Shown in pieces: positions 8,935 through 17,399 of a stretch of DNA of 61,091 nt. The stretch is taken from positions 1 to 61,091 of the forward strand of contig CAUJHH010000045.1 in NCBI GenBank assembly GCA_963204725.1. The letters are read 5' to 3'. Source of the stretch: Planctomycetota bacterium. GTDB lineage: Bacteria; Planctomycetota; Phycisphaerae; Phycisphaerales; UBA1924. A model generated the notes under the pieces. It saw only the letters and a program-made list of their open reading frames with translations. It had not been told where the DNA came from and did not search any database. The position numbers were made by a program, and so were the translations under genes. Position 1 is the stretch's first letter, and each line of letters starts with the position of its first letter.

Positions 8935-9138
8935 ATGCCATACGTCAACGTCAGGATCACCAAGGACGGCGTCACGCGCGAGCAGAAGCAGCAGATCGTG
9001 GCCGAGATTACGGCGACGCTGGTGCGGGTGCTCAACAAGAAGCCGGAGCAGACGCACATCGTGATCGACGAGATCGACACGGACAACTGGGGGTTTGCGG
9101 GGATGCTGACGACGGAGTACCGGGCGCGGGCGAAGTAG
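8935..9138 (+). CDS. 4-oxalocrotonate tautomerase family protein
   Basis: A 67-residue protein beginning MPYVNVRITKDGVTREQKQ, so processing of Met exposes the catalytic Pro1 of the tautomerase superfamily; the length fits the 60-70 residue members. The C-terminal half has the family's hIVIDEIDTDNWG pattern (xxVxIxEVxxxNWGxxG). These enzymes catalyse keto-enol tautomerisation of 2-hydroxymuconate-like acids, but small homologues are common outside catabolic operons and no such operon is present here, so the natural substrate is open. AGGAG lies 10 bases before the ATG. The next gene to the right is convergent at 15 bases. Confidence 0.9.
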   Translation: MPYVNVRITKDGVTREQKQQIVAEITATLVRVLNKKPEQTHIVIDEIDTDNWGFAGMLTTEYRARAK

Positions 9139-9153
9139 GGGCGGGCGGCGCGT

Positions 9154-11025
9154 TCAGCGTCGGCCCGCGGCCATGTCCGCGGCCTCATCGCGGCGCAGGC
9201 ACGCTTCCAGATCGTGCGCATCCGCGCTGTCGATGACGCTGTCTCCGTTGTAGTCGGTCGGGTGCGCGTAGATGGAGTGGAGGTCCTCGATGTCGACGCG
9301 GCTGTCGCCGTTGATGTCGGCGTTCACTTCGCACGGACAGGCGAGCGCGTACTCGACGAACAGGACCTCCCACGCTGCGGCCTCGATCGCGATGTGCGTT
9401 GACGGATCCGGCGGTGCCTCGGCCACACCGGGGTAGGGTGTGGAACCGTTCATGCGCACGATGCTGGAGACGACGATCGCGTCATCTGACTCAACCGTGA
9501 AGGTCCAGGGCGCGCTGTACCCCTCCGCCACCATGTACCGCCGGCCATCCCGTCCACGGATCGCGGCACCCCACTTCGGCACGGCTGGCCCGTAGTTGGT
9601 GTGTTCCACATCGACCTCGGGCATCAGACCGATCTTGTGAACGGCCTGGTGGAGCGTCATGAGCGGCTTGGGCGTCCGGCCGACTTTGTGGTAGAGGCCG
9701 GGTCCGCTGTTGTCGCCGATCGGGATGTTCGACCAGTCTTCCCACGCTGTTCGCGTTGCGATGGTGAAGCCGTCGCCACCGAGGTCGTTCCGAGCGATGT
9801 TGGCGCGGATGTTCAGATCGATCACTGCGGCGTAGATGCCCTTGGGCGTGCCGATGCCCTCTCCGAGGTTGTACCACTCGGTGAGGATGAACTCTAAATC
9901 ATCGGGGTTGCCGCCTGCGGCGGCGATCCAGGCGCGCGTGGTGGCGACGGCCGTGGAGCACCAGCCGGGCTCGACGCCTCCGAAGGCGGACTCGGGGAGG
10001 CCGGGATACGGATCGTCCGGATGGAGCGCGGAGGAGCCCCGGACCTGGTGCCACGAGATGAAGTCGAGCGGCGTCTCCGGATCCATCAGATGGTCGTTGA
10101 TGAGGCGTTTGTTGATCTCGACGAGTGGGCTCGGCGGTCCGGGATTGGGGCCGTCGGTGGGCCCCGGGGGGCTGTCGGTCACGGTGATGGCCATCCACCA
10201 GGCGGCGGTGGACGAGCCGCCAATCTTGTAGGTGCCCGTGGAGAGGCCGGCGGCGGCGGCATCGACCTCGGCATCGCGGACGGCGCGAGCGAAGTCCCGG
10301 TAGAGTTGGGAGAGCTGTGCGAGGCTGCCGCGCCAGTATCGCTGCGGCTCGCTGATCGGACCCTCCCAGTACCTGACGCGATCGGACCAGTCGATCGTGG
10401 TGATGAGCTCGTACGCGTACGAATAGACGAGATCGCGGTAGTGCTCCTGAGAGGTGTAGAAGCGCCGGTGGGCGTGCATGATGGGCGATTCGACGAGTGT
10501 TGTGTTGGATGACTCGGAGAGGTACCACGGCATGAGCGTGACCTGAAGCACGGTCTTTCTGCTCTTGCGCGCGAAGTCGGCTGCGAGCCACGTGCCCGGA
10601 CTGGCGAGCGCGTGCCTGAGATACCCCATGAACGCGGCCTTCCCGCCGGCATAGTCGCCCTGGGCAACACCGTTGGTCGCGATCGTCGCGTATTGCCAGA
10701 GCCCGAAGGCCTTTGTGGCCTCGTGGTCGCCCCGGATGTATCGCTCGGAGAAGTATGCGTAGTGGCTCGACTGGACTGGTGGCGGATCGGGATCGCCCGG
10801 CTTCCAGCGGTTCGAGGCGAATCGGTCGTTGAAGAAGACGCCGGAGCGCAGGATCTCCGGTCGGTGTGCGAACGGGCGAGCTTCAAGCCGATGCGCGCTC
10901 GAGCCGTCGTGAGGGTCGACCGCGGTCTGCGCGGCAACAGGGCGCGCGGCAACGCAAAGGAGCATCATCACCTGTGCCAGCAGCAGCCGTGCTCGGCGCA
11001 AAGCCACTCGTCGCATGCGATCCAT
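9154..11025 (-). CDS. secreted GH39-like glycosidase with dockerin-like C-terminus
   Basis: A 623-residue exported protein: signal peptide at residues 1-32, a predicted (beta/alpha)8 domain at about 60-480, and a dockerin-like tail at about 570-610 with two calcium-loop repeats (DINGDSRVDIEDL and DYNGDSVIDSADAHDL). The barrel carries landmarks of clan GH-A, most like GH39: YWEGPISEPQRYWRG (candidate acid/base Glu226), FISWHQV near 323 and EFILTEWYNLGE (candidate nucleophile Glu383). In classical GH39 the acid/base sits in NEP; here it is SEP. Family assignment from motifs only; a role in degrading extracellular polysaccharide is inferred. The dockerin-like repeats are common in planctomycete secreted proteins without cellulosomes. 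Confidence 0.65.
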   Translation of the reverse strand: MDRMRRVALRRARLLLAQVMMLLCVAARPVAAQTAVDPHDGSSAHRLEARPFAHRPEILRSGVFFNDRFASNRWKPGDPDPPPVQSSHYAYFSERYIRGDHEATKAFGLWQYATIATNGVAQGDYAGGKAAFMGYLRHALASPGTWLAADFARKSRKTVLQVTLMPWYLSESSNTTLVESPIMHAHRRFYTSQEHYRDLVYSYAYELITTIDWSDRVRYWEGPISEPQRYWRGSLAQLSQLYRDFARAVRDAEVDAAAAGLSTGTYKIGGSSTAAWWMAITVTDSPPGPTDGPNPGPPSPLVEINKRLINDHLMDPETPLDFISWHQVRGSSALHPDDPYPGLPESAFGGVEPGWCSTAVATTRAWIAAAGGNPDDLEFILTEWYNLGEGIGTPKGIYAAVIDLNIRANIARNDLGGDGFTIATRTAWEDWSNIPIGDNSGPGLYHKVGRTPKPLMTLHQAVHKIGLMPEVDVEHTNYGPAVPKWGAAIRGRDGRRYMVAEGYSAPWTFTVESDDAIVVSSIVRMNGSTPYPGVAEAPPDPSTHIAIEAAAWEVLFVEYALACPCEVNADINGDSRVDIEDLHSIYAHPTDYNGDSVIDSADAHDLEACLRRDEAADMAAGRR

Positions 11026-11241
11026 GGTTTCGTCTCACGGGCCCGGCGGGCGCGTCAGGGCCAGCAGAGAGCCAGTATAGCGACCTCTGCAATGAATCCG
11101 GCACGCTTTGTGTCGGTGCGTCGTCTCGGGAAGAGGGTGGGAGCTCTTCGGGAGCCGGCGAAACTTCGGTACGCGGGCGGCATCTCAGCCCCGGGGCGCG
11201 GTACCACCGCAGATTGCCCATGCCTTCTCAGGAGTCCATGC

Positions 11242-12432
11242 ATGAACGCACGCCACTCGCGTCGCCGTATCGTCGGTTTATCGGTCTGTGCCGCACTCTT
11301 CCTCGGTTCGGGGAGCGCGATGGGACTGGGGGTTGAGCCGGTGAGAGCGACGTCGGAGTACAACCTCTCGAAGACGCAGCTTGGCGCCGGTGGGTACGAC
11401 GTCGTGTCTTACTTTCCCGGGGGTGGGGGAGAGCCGAAGAAGGGCGACGCAAAGTTTGAGTTCACCCATCAGGGCATCGCGTACCGGTTTGCTTCCCAAT
11501 CGAATCTGGATGCATTCAAGGCGAATCCCGACAAGTACATCCCCGCTCACGGCGGGTGGTGCAGTTGGGCCATGGCCGAGGACGGGGCCAAGGTCGAGGT
11601 CGATCCCAGGTCCTTCATCGTTGACAGCGGGCGGCTCTTCCTTTTCTACAAGGGCCTTCTGAACGACACGCGCGACAAGTTCGAGAAGGATCGCGCCGGC
11701 AACATCGCGCGAGCCGACGCAAACTGGCAGAGGATCTCTGGTGAAGCGCCGATGACGGCGAGTGCGTCCGCGCAGGATGCCGCGAGCGAATCGCTGCAGG
11801 TTCAACTCGACGCGCTCCGCGCCAAGTTTGAGAAAGCCGCGCCCGAGGACACGAAAAAGGTCTACGAGGACGGCATCCGTCAGGTCGCGGAGAGCGGCGT
11901 GCTTGAGAGTGCGCTCAAAGTCGGCGCCCGCGCACCGGACTTCACTCTTGCCGATGCGACGGGGAAGAGCGTGCGTCTCTCGGAGCTTCTGGCGCAGGGG
12001 CCCGTTGTGCTCACGTGGTACCGCGGCGGGTGGTGCCCGTACTGCAACATACAGCTCCGGGCGTATCAGGAGGCCCTCGGCGAGATTCGTGGTGAGGGGG
12101 CGCAGCTCGTCGCGCTCACGCCGGAGCGGCCCGACAGTTCGCTCTCGACGAAGGAGAAGAACAGTCTTGAGTTCGTCGTCCTGAGCGATGTCGGCAGCAA
12201 GGTGGCGCGGGAGTTTGGGGTCTCTTACCGACTCCCCGATTCGCTGATCGAGGCGTTCAAGGGTCGGCTGGATCTGCCCTCGGCCAATGGGGACGACTCG
12301 TGGGAGCTGCCGCTCGGCGCGACGTATGTCATCGCGAGGGATGGCACGATTGCCTACGCGTTTCTGAGCGCCGACTATCGCGAGCGGGCCGAGCCCGAGG
12401 CGATCATCGAGGCGCTCAAGCAGTTGCACTGA
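11242..12432 (+). CDS. YHS-domain / peroxiredoxin-like fusion protein, exported
   Basis: About 396 residues from ATG 11242, chosen because AGGAG lies 7 bases upstream and a signal peptide follows (RHSRRRIVGLSVCAALFLG, with an Arg cluster that could fit Tat export). Residues 45-125 are a YHS domain (GYDVVSYFPG ... GIAYRFASQSNLDAFKANP ... GGWCSWAMAEDG). Residues about 225-390 are an AhpC/TSA-type thioredoxin fold with GGWCPYCN (Cys265, Cys268) and TPERPDSSLSTKEKN. The two domains are normally separate proteins. A metal-binding YHS module joined to a thiol-disulfide or peroxidase module suggests a periplasmic redox role, which is inference. The 3' end overlaps the convergent YjdF-like gene by 17 bases. 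Confidence 0.85.
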   Translation: MNARHSRRRIVGLSVCAALFLGSGSAMGLGVEPVRATSEYNLSKTQLGAGGYDVVSYFPGGGGEPKKGDAKFEFTHQGIAYRFASQSNLDAFKANPDKYIPAHGGWCSWAMAEDGAKVEVDPRSFIVDSGRLFLFYKGLLNDTRDKFEKDRAGNIARADANWQRISGEAPMTASASAQDAASESLQVQLDALRAKFEKAAPEDTKKVYEDGIRQVAESGVLESALKVGARAPDFTLADATGKSVRLSELLAQGPVVLTWYRGGWCPYCNIQLRAYQEALGEIRGEGAQLVALTPERPDSSLSTKEKNSLEFVVLSDVGSKVAREFGVSYRLPDSLIEAFKGRLDLPSANGDDSWELPLGATYVIARDGTIAYAFLSADYRERAEPEAIIEALKQLH

Positions 12433-13048
12433 TCGGTCGAGTTGCGGTGGCGCGGATCAGCACTGCGGCGATAACGCAGCCTACGAGGTTTGACACCAGG
12501 TCCCAGCCGGTGTTGACGTAGCCGCCGACGTTGGTGTTGGGGAAGATGAGTGTCGCGACGAACTCGATGATCTCGTTCATGGCCGAGAGGCCCATGCCGA
12601 CCATCATGGCGGCGAAGATCGGTCCGAATGTGGCGGGGAGCGTGCGTCCGGGTGCGACACCCTCGACGGAGGCGTTGAGGGCGCGCCAGGCGACGAGCGT
12701 GCTGGTGAAGAACCCGAAGGCATGGACGATCTGGTCGTACTTGGGGAACCAGGGTGCGAGGCGGAGGCTGTAGAGCACCGATTGCTCGCCCGGCTCGGTG
12801 AGGCGTTCGGGGATGGCGATGGTGCCGCCCATCATGTGCGCCAGACCCCAGATGGCCAGGCACCAGAGACTCAGGGCTGAGAGCCTTACGCGCGTGTCGA
12901 GCCACCAGACGGTGCCGATGAGCGCGAGCATGACCAATCCGTAGAAGATGAACTCCTGGTTGAAGTCGCGGAGGGCGAGCGCGGCGGCCGCCGCCATGTA
13001 CACCCCGGTGAAGATCGCCGGGCCTCGGAGCGTGGGTCTCATGCCCAT
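12416..13048 (-). CDS. DUF2238 (YjdF-like) integral membrane protein
   Basis: About 210 residues from the ATG at 13048, which follows a GGGGGAG. It has five or six hydrophobic helices. Family landmarks include KYDQIVHAFGFFTSTLVAWRAL, a GLSAMNEIIEFVATL helix with the paired Glu residues, and NVGGYVNTGWDLVSNLVG near the C-terminus, which together fit the DUF2238/YjdF membrane family. The His/Glu/Asp pattern within the membrane hints at a metal or proton site, but no activity is established. Its start codon and 5' leader belong to a 41-nt repeat shared with 18.85 kb. Confidence 0.8.
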   Translation of the reverse strand: MGMRPTLRGPAIFTGVYMAAAAALALRDFNQEFIFYGLVMLALIGTVWWLDTRVRLSALSLWCLAIWGLAHMMGGTIAIPERLTEPGEQSVLYSLRLAPWFPKYDQIVHAFGFFTSTLVAWRALNASVEGVAPGRTLPATFGPIFAAMMVGMGLSAMNEIIEFVATLIFPNTNVGGYVNTGWDLVSNLVGCVIAAVLIRATATRPISATA

Positions 13049-13086
13049 CGTGTTAATCTCCCCCTCTGTCCGCTCGAATCGCGGCG
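13046..13086. repeat. 41-nt repeat, copy A
   Basis: Matches 18848-18888 at 36 of 41 positions, same orientation. The core on the plus strand reads CCCCTCTGTYCGCTCGAATC. Read leftward, this copy is the leader of the YjdF-like gene, carrying its GGGGGAG ribosome-binding site and ATG. Confidence 0.8.
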
Positions 13087-13214
13087 AGCGCACTCGGCCG
13101 CGGTGGTGTTCGAGGGCGATGTGCCGCGTGGAGCCGCAGGTGTGATGATAGAGAGGCCGGGACCCCTCGCGGGAAGGGGCGCCAAGCGACCTGATCCGCT
13201 CGGCGTGAGTCGAA

Positions 13215-16200
13215 TCACGGCTCGTGCGCTGCGTTATCCGGTGATGACCGCTCGTCCGGCGGCGCGAGCGCTGAGAGGATGACTTTCTTGGTCCATGGAT
13301 CGCGCGCGGGATCGATGCCTGCCTCGGCGAGTCGAGCCATGAGGTCGTTCGGATCTGCCGGCATCGGCGACAGGTAGGGGCTCAATCGTTGGATCGCGGT
13401 CGCACGCTCGGCGGCGGCGAGGCTTCGCGCAGCCTCGGCGTCATTCCGCGTCGCTGAATCGAAGAGGCGCACGGTGCCGTCATATGAGCAAGAGGTGAGC
13501 CAGCGGTCATCGGGGCTGAACGCGACGCCCCGGATCGCCGCATCGTGGGCTCGAAAGGAAGCGATGAGGTCGAGTGTGCCGGTATCGAAGAGCACAATCT
13601 CGCCGAACCAAGAGCCTGCCGCGAGTCGGGTCTGGTCGTGGCTGAGCGCAAGACTGGTGACGTTCTGTCCGTGGCCATCGAGCGTCTTGAGGCACGTGCG
13701 CGACTCAACGTCCCAGACGCGCACGGTCTGATCCCGCGAACCGCTGTAGAGCCGACGACCGTCCGAGCTGAAGAGGAGCGCAAAGACGTCGGACGTGTGA
13801 TCGGACAAGCAGGCCACCTCGGCTCCGGACTGGGCGTTCCAGAGGCGGATGGTCGTGTCCCGCGAGCCGGTCGCAATAAGAGAGCGGTCCGGGCTGAATC
13901 GGACCGCGTTCACGCGCTCCTTGTGGCCTCTGAGTACCAGGCGTTCGATCCCGGTTGCCACATCCCAGACGCGTGCGGTCGCGTCGTCTGCGCCGGTCGC
14001 GATAAGCTCGCCGAACGGATCGAACGCCACCGACGCGGGATACCGCTCGTGCCCTTCGAGCCGTGCGACCACCCGTCCTGTGGCAGCGTCAACGATGCGC
14101 ACGATTCGATCGGTGCACGCCGCGGCAATCAGCGAGCCGGCGGGCGAGAACTCGATTGCAGCGATGGTTGACGGACCGGACAAGGGGCGTGAGATCTCGA
14201 TCGCGAGATCCGGATCCCAGAGTCTGAGCGTGCCATCGCGTGATCCGGATGCGACCAAGGCGCCATCCGGCGCGAACGCGACACCCAGCACGTAGCCGCG
14301 GTGGCCCACAAGTGTGGTGGCGCCGCTGGTAGAGCCGAACTCCGCGGTGCGCCACGTGCGGAGTGTTCGGTCCCAGGATGCGGAGATGAGCAACTGATCA
14401 TCGGGCCGGAATCGGAGGGCGGAAACCGCCTCGGAGTGGCCGCCGACCTCTCCGACGATCCGTCCGTCGGCGATCGACACGATGACGATCCCCCGGTGGA
14501 CGAGTCCTGCAGCGATGAGGGAGTCGTCGTGGGAGAACGCGAGCGAGCGGACGGTGTTGACGCCTTGAGTCACCGGCAGGCTGTGCGAGAGCGACCCATC
14601 CTTGGCGTTCCAGATGAGCACGCGGCCGCTCGCGCCGGCCGCCGCGAGCATCCTTCCATCATTGCTGAAGCGAACCTGGACAACACCGCCCGGGAACTCG
14701 ATGCGCTGGTCGACCGAGAGGCTGTCGGCACGTCGGATCCAGATGTGGCCCTGATCGTTGAAAGTGGCGAGAACGGCTCCGTTCGGAGCGGCCTCGATCC
14801 CCTGGATACCGCCGGGCTGGTCTGCCGGAAACTCGGCGACGGCGCGCGGCCCGGGCGTCCACAGCTGAGCCGCGCCATCGGCGGCGGCGAGGGCGAGCCT
14901 GCCATCGGGAAGCGTGGCGACGGAGCGAACCGCGGCGGACATCCTCGTGAGAATCTCGGCGTTGCCGAGATTGTGCGCATCGAGCAGCCGAACAACACCA
15001 TCGTCATCGCCGGTCACGACGCTCTTTCCGTTTGCTGTGAACGCCACGCAGAGCACTCGTGCGCCGGACTCGCTGCGGTCGTAGGTGTCGATGAGCGCAT
15101 TGGTTCGAGCATCCCAGAGTCGGACAACGCCGTCGCTGGCAGCGGTGGCGAAGCGTGTCCAGCCGGCATCGACGGCGAGGTCGAGGATCATGCCGTCGTG
15201 GGCGACTGTCGTGCTCGCGCTCCGTTCGGCGAGCCGGGAGAGGAAGCCCCATTCCCAGCCGCGTCTGGGGTGGGAGGCTCCTACCAGTCGGTTGCGCATC
15301 TGCTCGAACTCGCCGGCCTTCATGGCGGAGAGAGCGCCGGCGATCTTGGCGATGTATGCCTCCCAACGCGCTCGATCGCGGTCGTTGGTGGATTGTCTCT
15401 CGGCGATTCGTCTGCGGTGGACCTCATCGGAGAGTCTGATCGCGAATCCGGTGCTGATGGCCGCAACAACGAGTATGCTGGCAATGATGGAGAGCCCTGC
15501 GATCACGATGGCGCGGTGGCGTCTGGCAAAGAGTCTGCAGTGCTCGATGACCCCCGGGGGGCGGGCCTCGATCGGCTGGTGGTTCAGCCATCGGCGGAGG
15601 TCGGACGCCAACGCGGAGGCGCTGTCGTAGCGTCGGCTCGGTTCGCGCTCGATGGCCTTCATGACGATGGCCTCGAGATCCCTGTTCGCTCGCGATCGCG
15701 GGAGGTTCGGGGGAGTGGCGCGCTCGTGGGCGATCGTGTGCAACGCGAGGGGCATCGGGAGATCGGTGAGGTCGTGGGGAAGACGGTGGCACTGGAGCTC
15801 GTAGAGGACGACACCGAGTGAGTAGACGTCGGATCGGATGTCGATGTCCGCGTCTGCATCGCACTGTTCGGGGCTCATGTAGTTCAGCGTGCCGATGATC
15901 CGGCGGGTGTCGGTGGTCCGGGTGATGGAATCCCCGTTTGCCTCCGTGGTTCGTGCGACACCGAAATCGATGACCTTTGCGCGGCCGCGGTCGTCGACGA
16001 GGATGTTCGCCGGCTTGAGATCGCGATGGATGACACCGTGCTGGTGGCCGTGGTGCACCGCATCGCACACCGAGGCGAGCATCTCGATCGAGGCGAATGG
16101 CGACAGTTTGTGCTGTCTCGCGTAGGTCGTGATCGGCACGGCCTTGGGGACGAGCTCCATCGCGAAGAAGGGGGCCGGAGCGGGCTGGCCGAGGCACGCG

Positions 16201-16640
16201 GCACCGGCCTCGTAGATCTGCGCGATTCCGGGGTGCTGGAGCCTTGCCAGCGCCTCGGTCTCGAATCGGAAGCGGAGGTACGCTTCTTGCCCGGCCATGC
16301 TCTGGTGCATGACTTTCAAGGCGACGCGCCGCTTGGGATGCTGTTGGATCGCCTCGTAGACCGACGCCATCCCGCCGACGCCGAGAACGCCCACGATGAG
16401 GTAGTCACCGATCGCATCCGGGACCGTGTGAGCGCGGCTCGTGGCGGTGTTGAGAGCGGGCGTGCCGAGGAACTCGCTCGGGTTATCGATCTCATCTAGG
16501 AGCGACAGGACGCGGCGCATCAGCGCGAGATCATCGGCACACGCCTCTCGGACAAGGTCGCGGCGGAGCGGCGGATCGGCCTCCATGGCCCGCATGAGCA
16601 TGGCGTGGGCGCGCCGAGCGATGTCAGGCTCCAGGGGCAT
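13215..16640 (-). CDS. membrane serine/threonine protein kinase with WD40 propeller
   Basis: An 1141-residue protein. Residues about 78-350 are a PknB-type kinase with all key motifs: glycine loop GVLGVGGMASVYE, VALKV lysine, HRDLKPAN (Asp207) and DFGVAR, plus GTLNYMSPEQ in the activation segment. One membrane helix follows at about 377-401, then a short helical linker, then roughly a dozen WD40 repeats from about 470 to 1100, many with the DGxVRLWD signature. The kinase should be cytoplasmic and the propeller on the other face or a docking platform. Its start overlaps the end of the upstream ECF sigma factor gene by 17 bases, a pairing typical of Planctomycetota, so the two are probably translated together and functionally linked. 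Confidence 0.93.
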   Translation of the reverse strand: MPLEPDIARRAHAMLMRAMEADPPLRRDLVREACADDLALMRRVLSLLDEIDNPSEFLGTPALNTATSRAHTVPDAIGDYLIVGVLGVGGMASVYEAIQQHPKRRVALKVMHQSMAGQEAYLRFRFETEALARLQHPGIAQIYEAGAACLGQPAPAPFFAMELVPKAVPITTYARQHKLSPFASIEMLASVCDAVHHGHQHGVIHRDLKPANILVDDRGRAKVIDFGVARTTEANGDSITRTTDTRRIIGTLNYMSPEQCDADADIDIRSDVYSLGVVLYELQCHRLPHDLTDLPMPLALHTIAHERATPPNLPRSRANRDLEAIVMKAIEREPSRRYDSASALASDLRRWLNHQPIEARPPGVIEHCRLFARRHRAIVIAGLSIIASILVVAAISTGFAIRLSDEVHRRRIAERQSTNDRDRARWEAYIAKIAGALSAMKAGEFEQMRNRLVGASHPRRGWEWGFLSRLAERSASTTVAHDGMILDLAVDAGWTRFATAASDGVVRLWDARTNALIDTYDRSESGARVLCVAFTANGKSVVTGDDDGVVRLLDAHNLGNAEILTRMSAAVRSVATLPDGRLALAAADGAAQLWTPGPRAVAEFPADQPGGIQGIEAAPNGAVLATFNDQGHIWIRRADSLSVDQRIEFPGGVVQVRFSNDGRMLAAAGASGRVLIWNAKDGSLSHSLPVTQGVNTVRSLAFSHDDSLIAAGLVHRGIVIVSIADGRIVGEVGGHSEAVSALRFRPDDQLLISASWDRTLRTWRTAEFGSTSGATTLVGHRGYVLGVAFAPDGALVASGSRDGTLRLWDPDLAIEISRPLSGPSTIAAIEFSPAGSLIAAACTDRIVRIVDAATGRVVARLEGHERYPASVAFDPFGELIATGADDATARVWDVATGIERLVLRGHKERVNAVRFSPDRSLIATGSRDTTIRLWNAQSGAEVACLSDHTSDVFALLFSSDGRRLYSGSRDQTVRVWDVESRTCLKTLDGHGQNVTSLALSHDQTRLAAGSWFGEIVLFDTGTLDLIASFRAHDAAIRGVAFSPDDRWLTSCSYDGTVRLFDSATRNDAEAARSLAAAERATAIQRLSPYLSPMPADPNDLMARLAEAGIDPARDPWTKKVILSALAPPDERSSPDNAAHEP

Positions 16641-17220
16641 TGTCGTGCTCCACGCCTGGTTCCGCGAGCCGCTGGAAAAGCCACGCGCGGGCGATCCGCC
16701 AGTCCCGATCGACGCTGCGGGTTCCGATGGAGAGGGAGCCCGCGATCTCCTGGATCGTCAAGCCACCAAAGAAGCGGAGTTCGACGATCTGGGCCTGACG
16801 CGGGCTGAGCTCGGCGAGCTCGCCCAAGGCCTCATCGAGAGCGACCAGATCGAGGTCTCGCTCGCCCGAGGCGACATCCAGATTCCCGATGCTCAGAGGC
16901 TTCTGCGCCCCACCTCGCTTGAGCGAGTTCCGCTCTCGAGCGTGGTCGATCAGGATTCTTCGGATGATGCGCGACGCGATAGAGAAGAAGTGGATCCGGT
17001 CGTTCCACTGCGCGGTGCGCTGGCTCGTCAGTCGGAGATACGCCTCGTGGACAAGAGCCGTCGGGTGGAGCGTGTGGCCTGGACGCTCTCGCTTGAGCCT
17101 GCTGGCCGCCAGACGCTTGAGGTCCTCGTAGATGACGAGCATGAGTCGCTCGTTGTCGCGCGGATCGCCCGACGCAGCGGCATGGAGCAGCTGCGTGATG
17201 TTCGCGGGGTCGTCGCTCAT
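16624..17220 (-). CDS. ECF-type RNA polymerase sigma factor
   Basis: About 198 residues from the ATG at 17220. Region 2 is seen in DLKRLAASRLKRERPGHTLHPTALVHEAYLRL ... FFSIASRIIRRILIDHARER, and region 4 in LSPRQAQIVELRFFGGLTIQEIAGSLSIGTRSVDRDW with a helix-turn-helix. The HPTALVHEAYLRL pattern marks the TIGR02999-like group that is expanded in Planctomycetota and often sits beside Pkn kinases, as here. The kinase gene begins within its last 17 bases. No anti-sigma gene is adjacent, so control by phosphorylation from the neighbouring kinase is a reasonable inference. Confidence 0.92.
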   Translation of the reverse strand: MSDDPANITQLLHAAASGDPRDNERLMLVIYEDLKRLAASRLKRERPGHTLHPTALVHEAYLRLTSQRTAQWNDRIHFFSIASRIIRRILIDHARERNSLKRGGAQKPLSIGNLDVASGERDLDLVALDEALGELAELSPRQAQIVELRFFGGLTIQEIAGSLSIGTRSVDRDWRIARAWLFQRLAEPGVEHDNAPGA

Positions 17221-17320
17221 GTCGCACCGGTGCTCCGAGTTTAGCATGCCGAGTTGGCCCGTACGCAAGAGCCGCGCCCTGCGTCGCGGCGCGTCGTGGG
17301 CTTCGCTGAGAGGCGGGACA

Positions 17321-17358
17321 CACGACGGGGCGGGCGATCGGTCGCCCGCCCCGTCGTG
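17321..17358 (-). terminator. perfect 17-bp stem-loop
   Basis: Left arm 17321-17337 and right arm 17342-17358 are exact reverse complements around a TCGG tetraloop. It lies 42 bases past the stop of the leftward exported-protein gene and 100 bases before the sigma factor gene, so it most likely terminates the former. No U tract follows. Confidence 0.7.
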
Positions 17359-17399
17359 CATTGCTCGTGAGGACAAGAGAGTCTCTGCGTATCTGAGAC

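Noticed and set aside
14301..15821. 506-codon rightward open frame opposite the WD40 kinase
   Set aside because: It mirrors the high-GC coding strand, has no start signal or family motif, and the kinase on the other strand is unambiguous.
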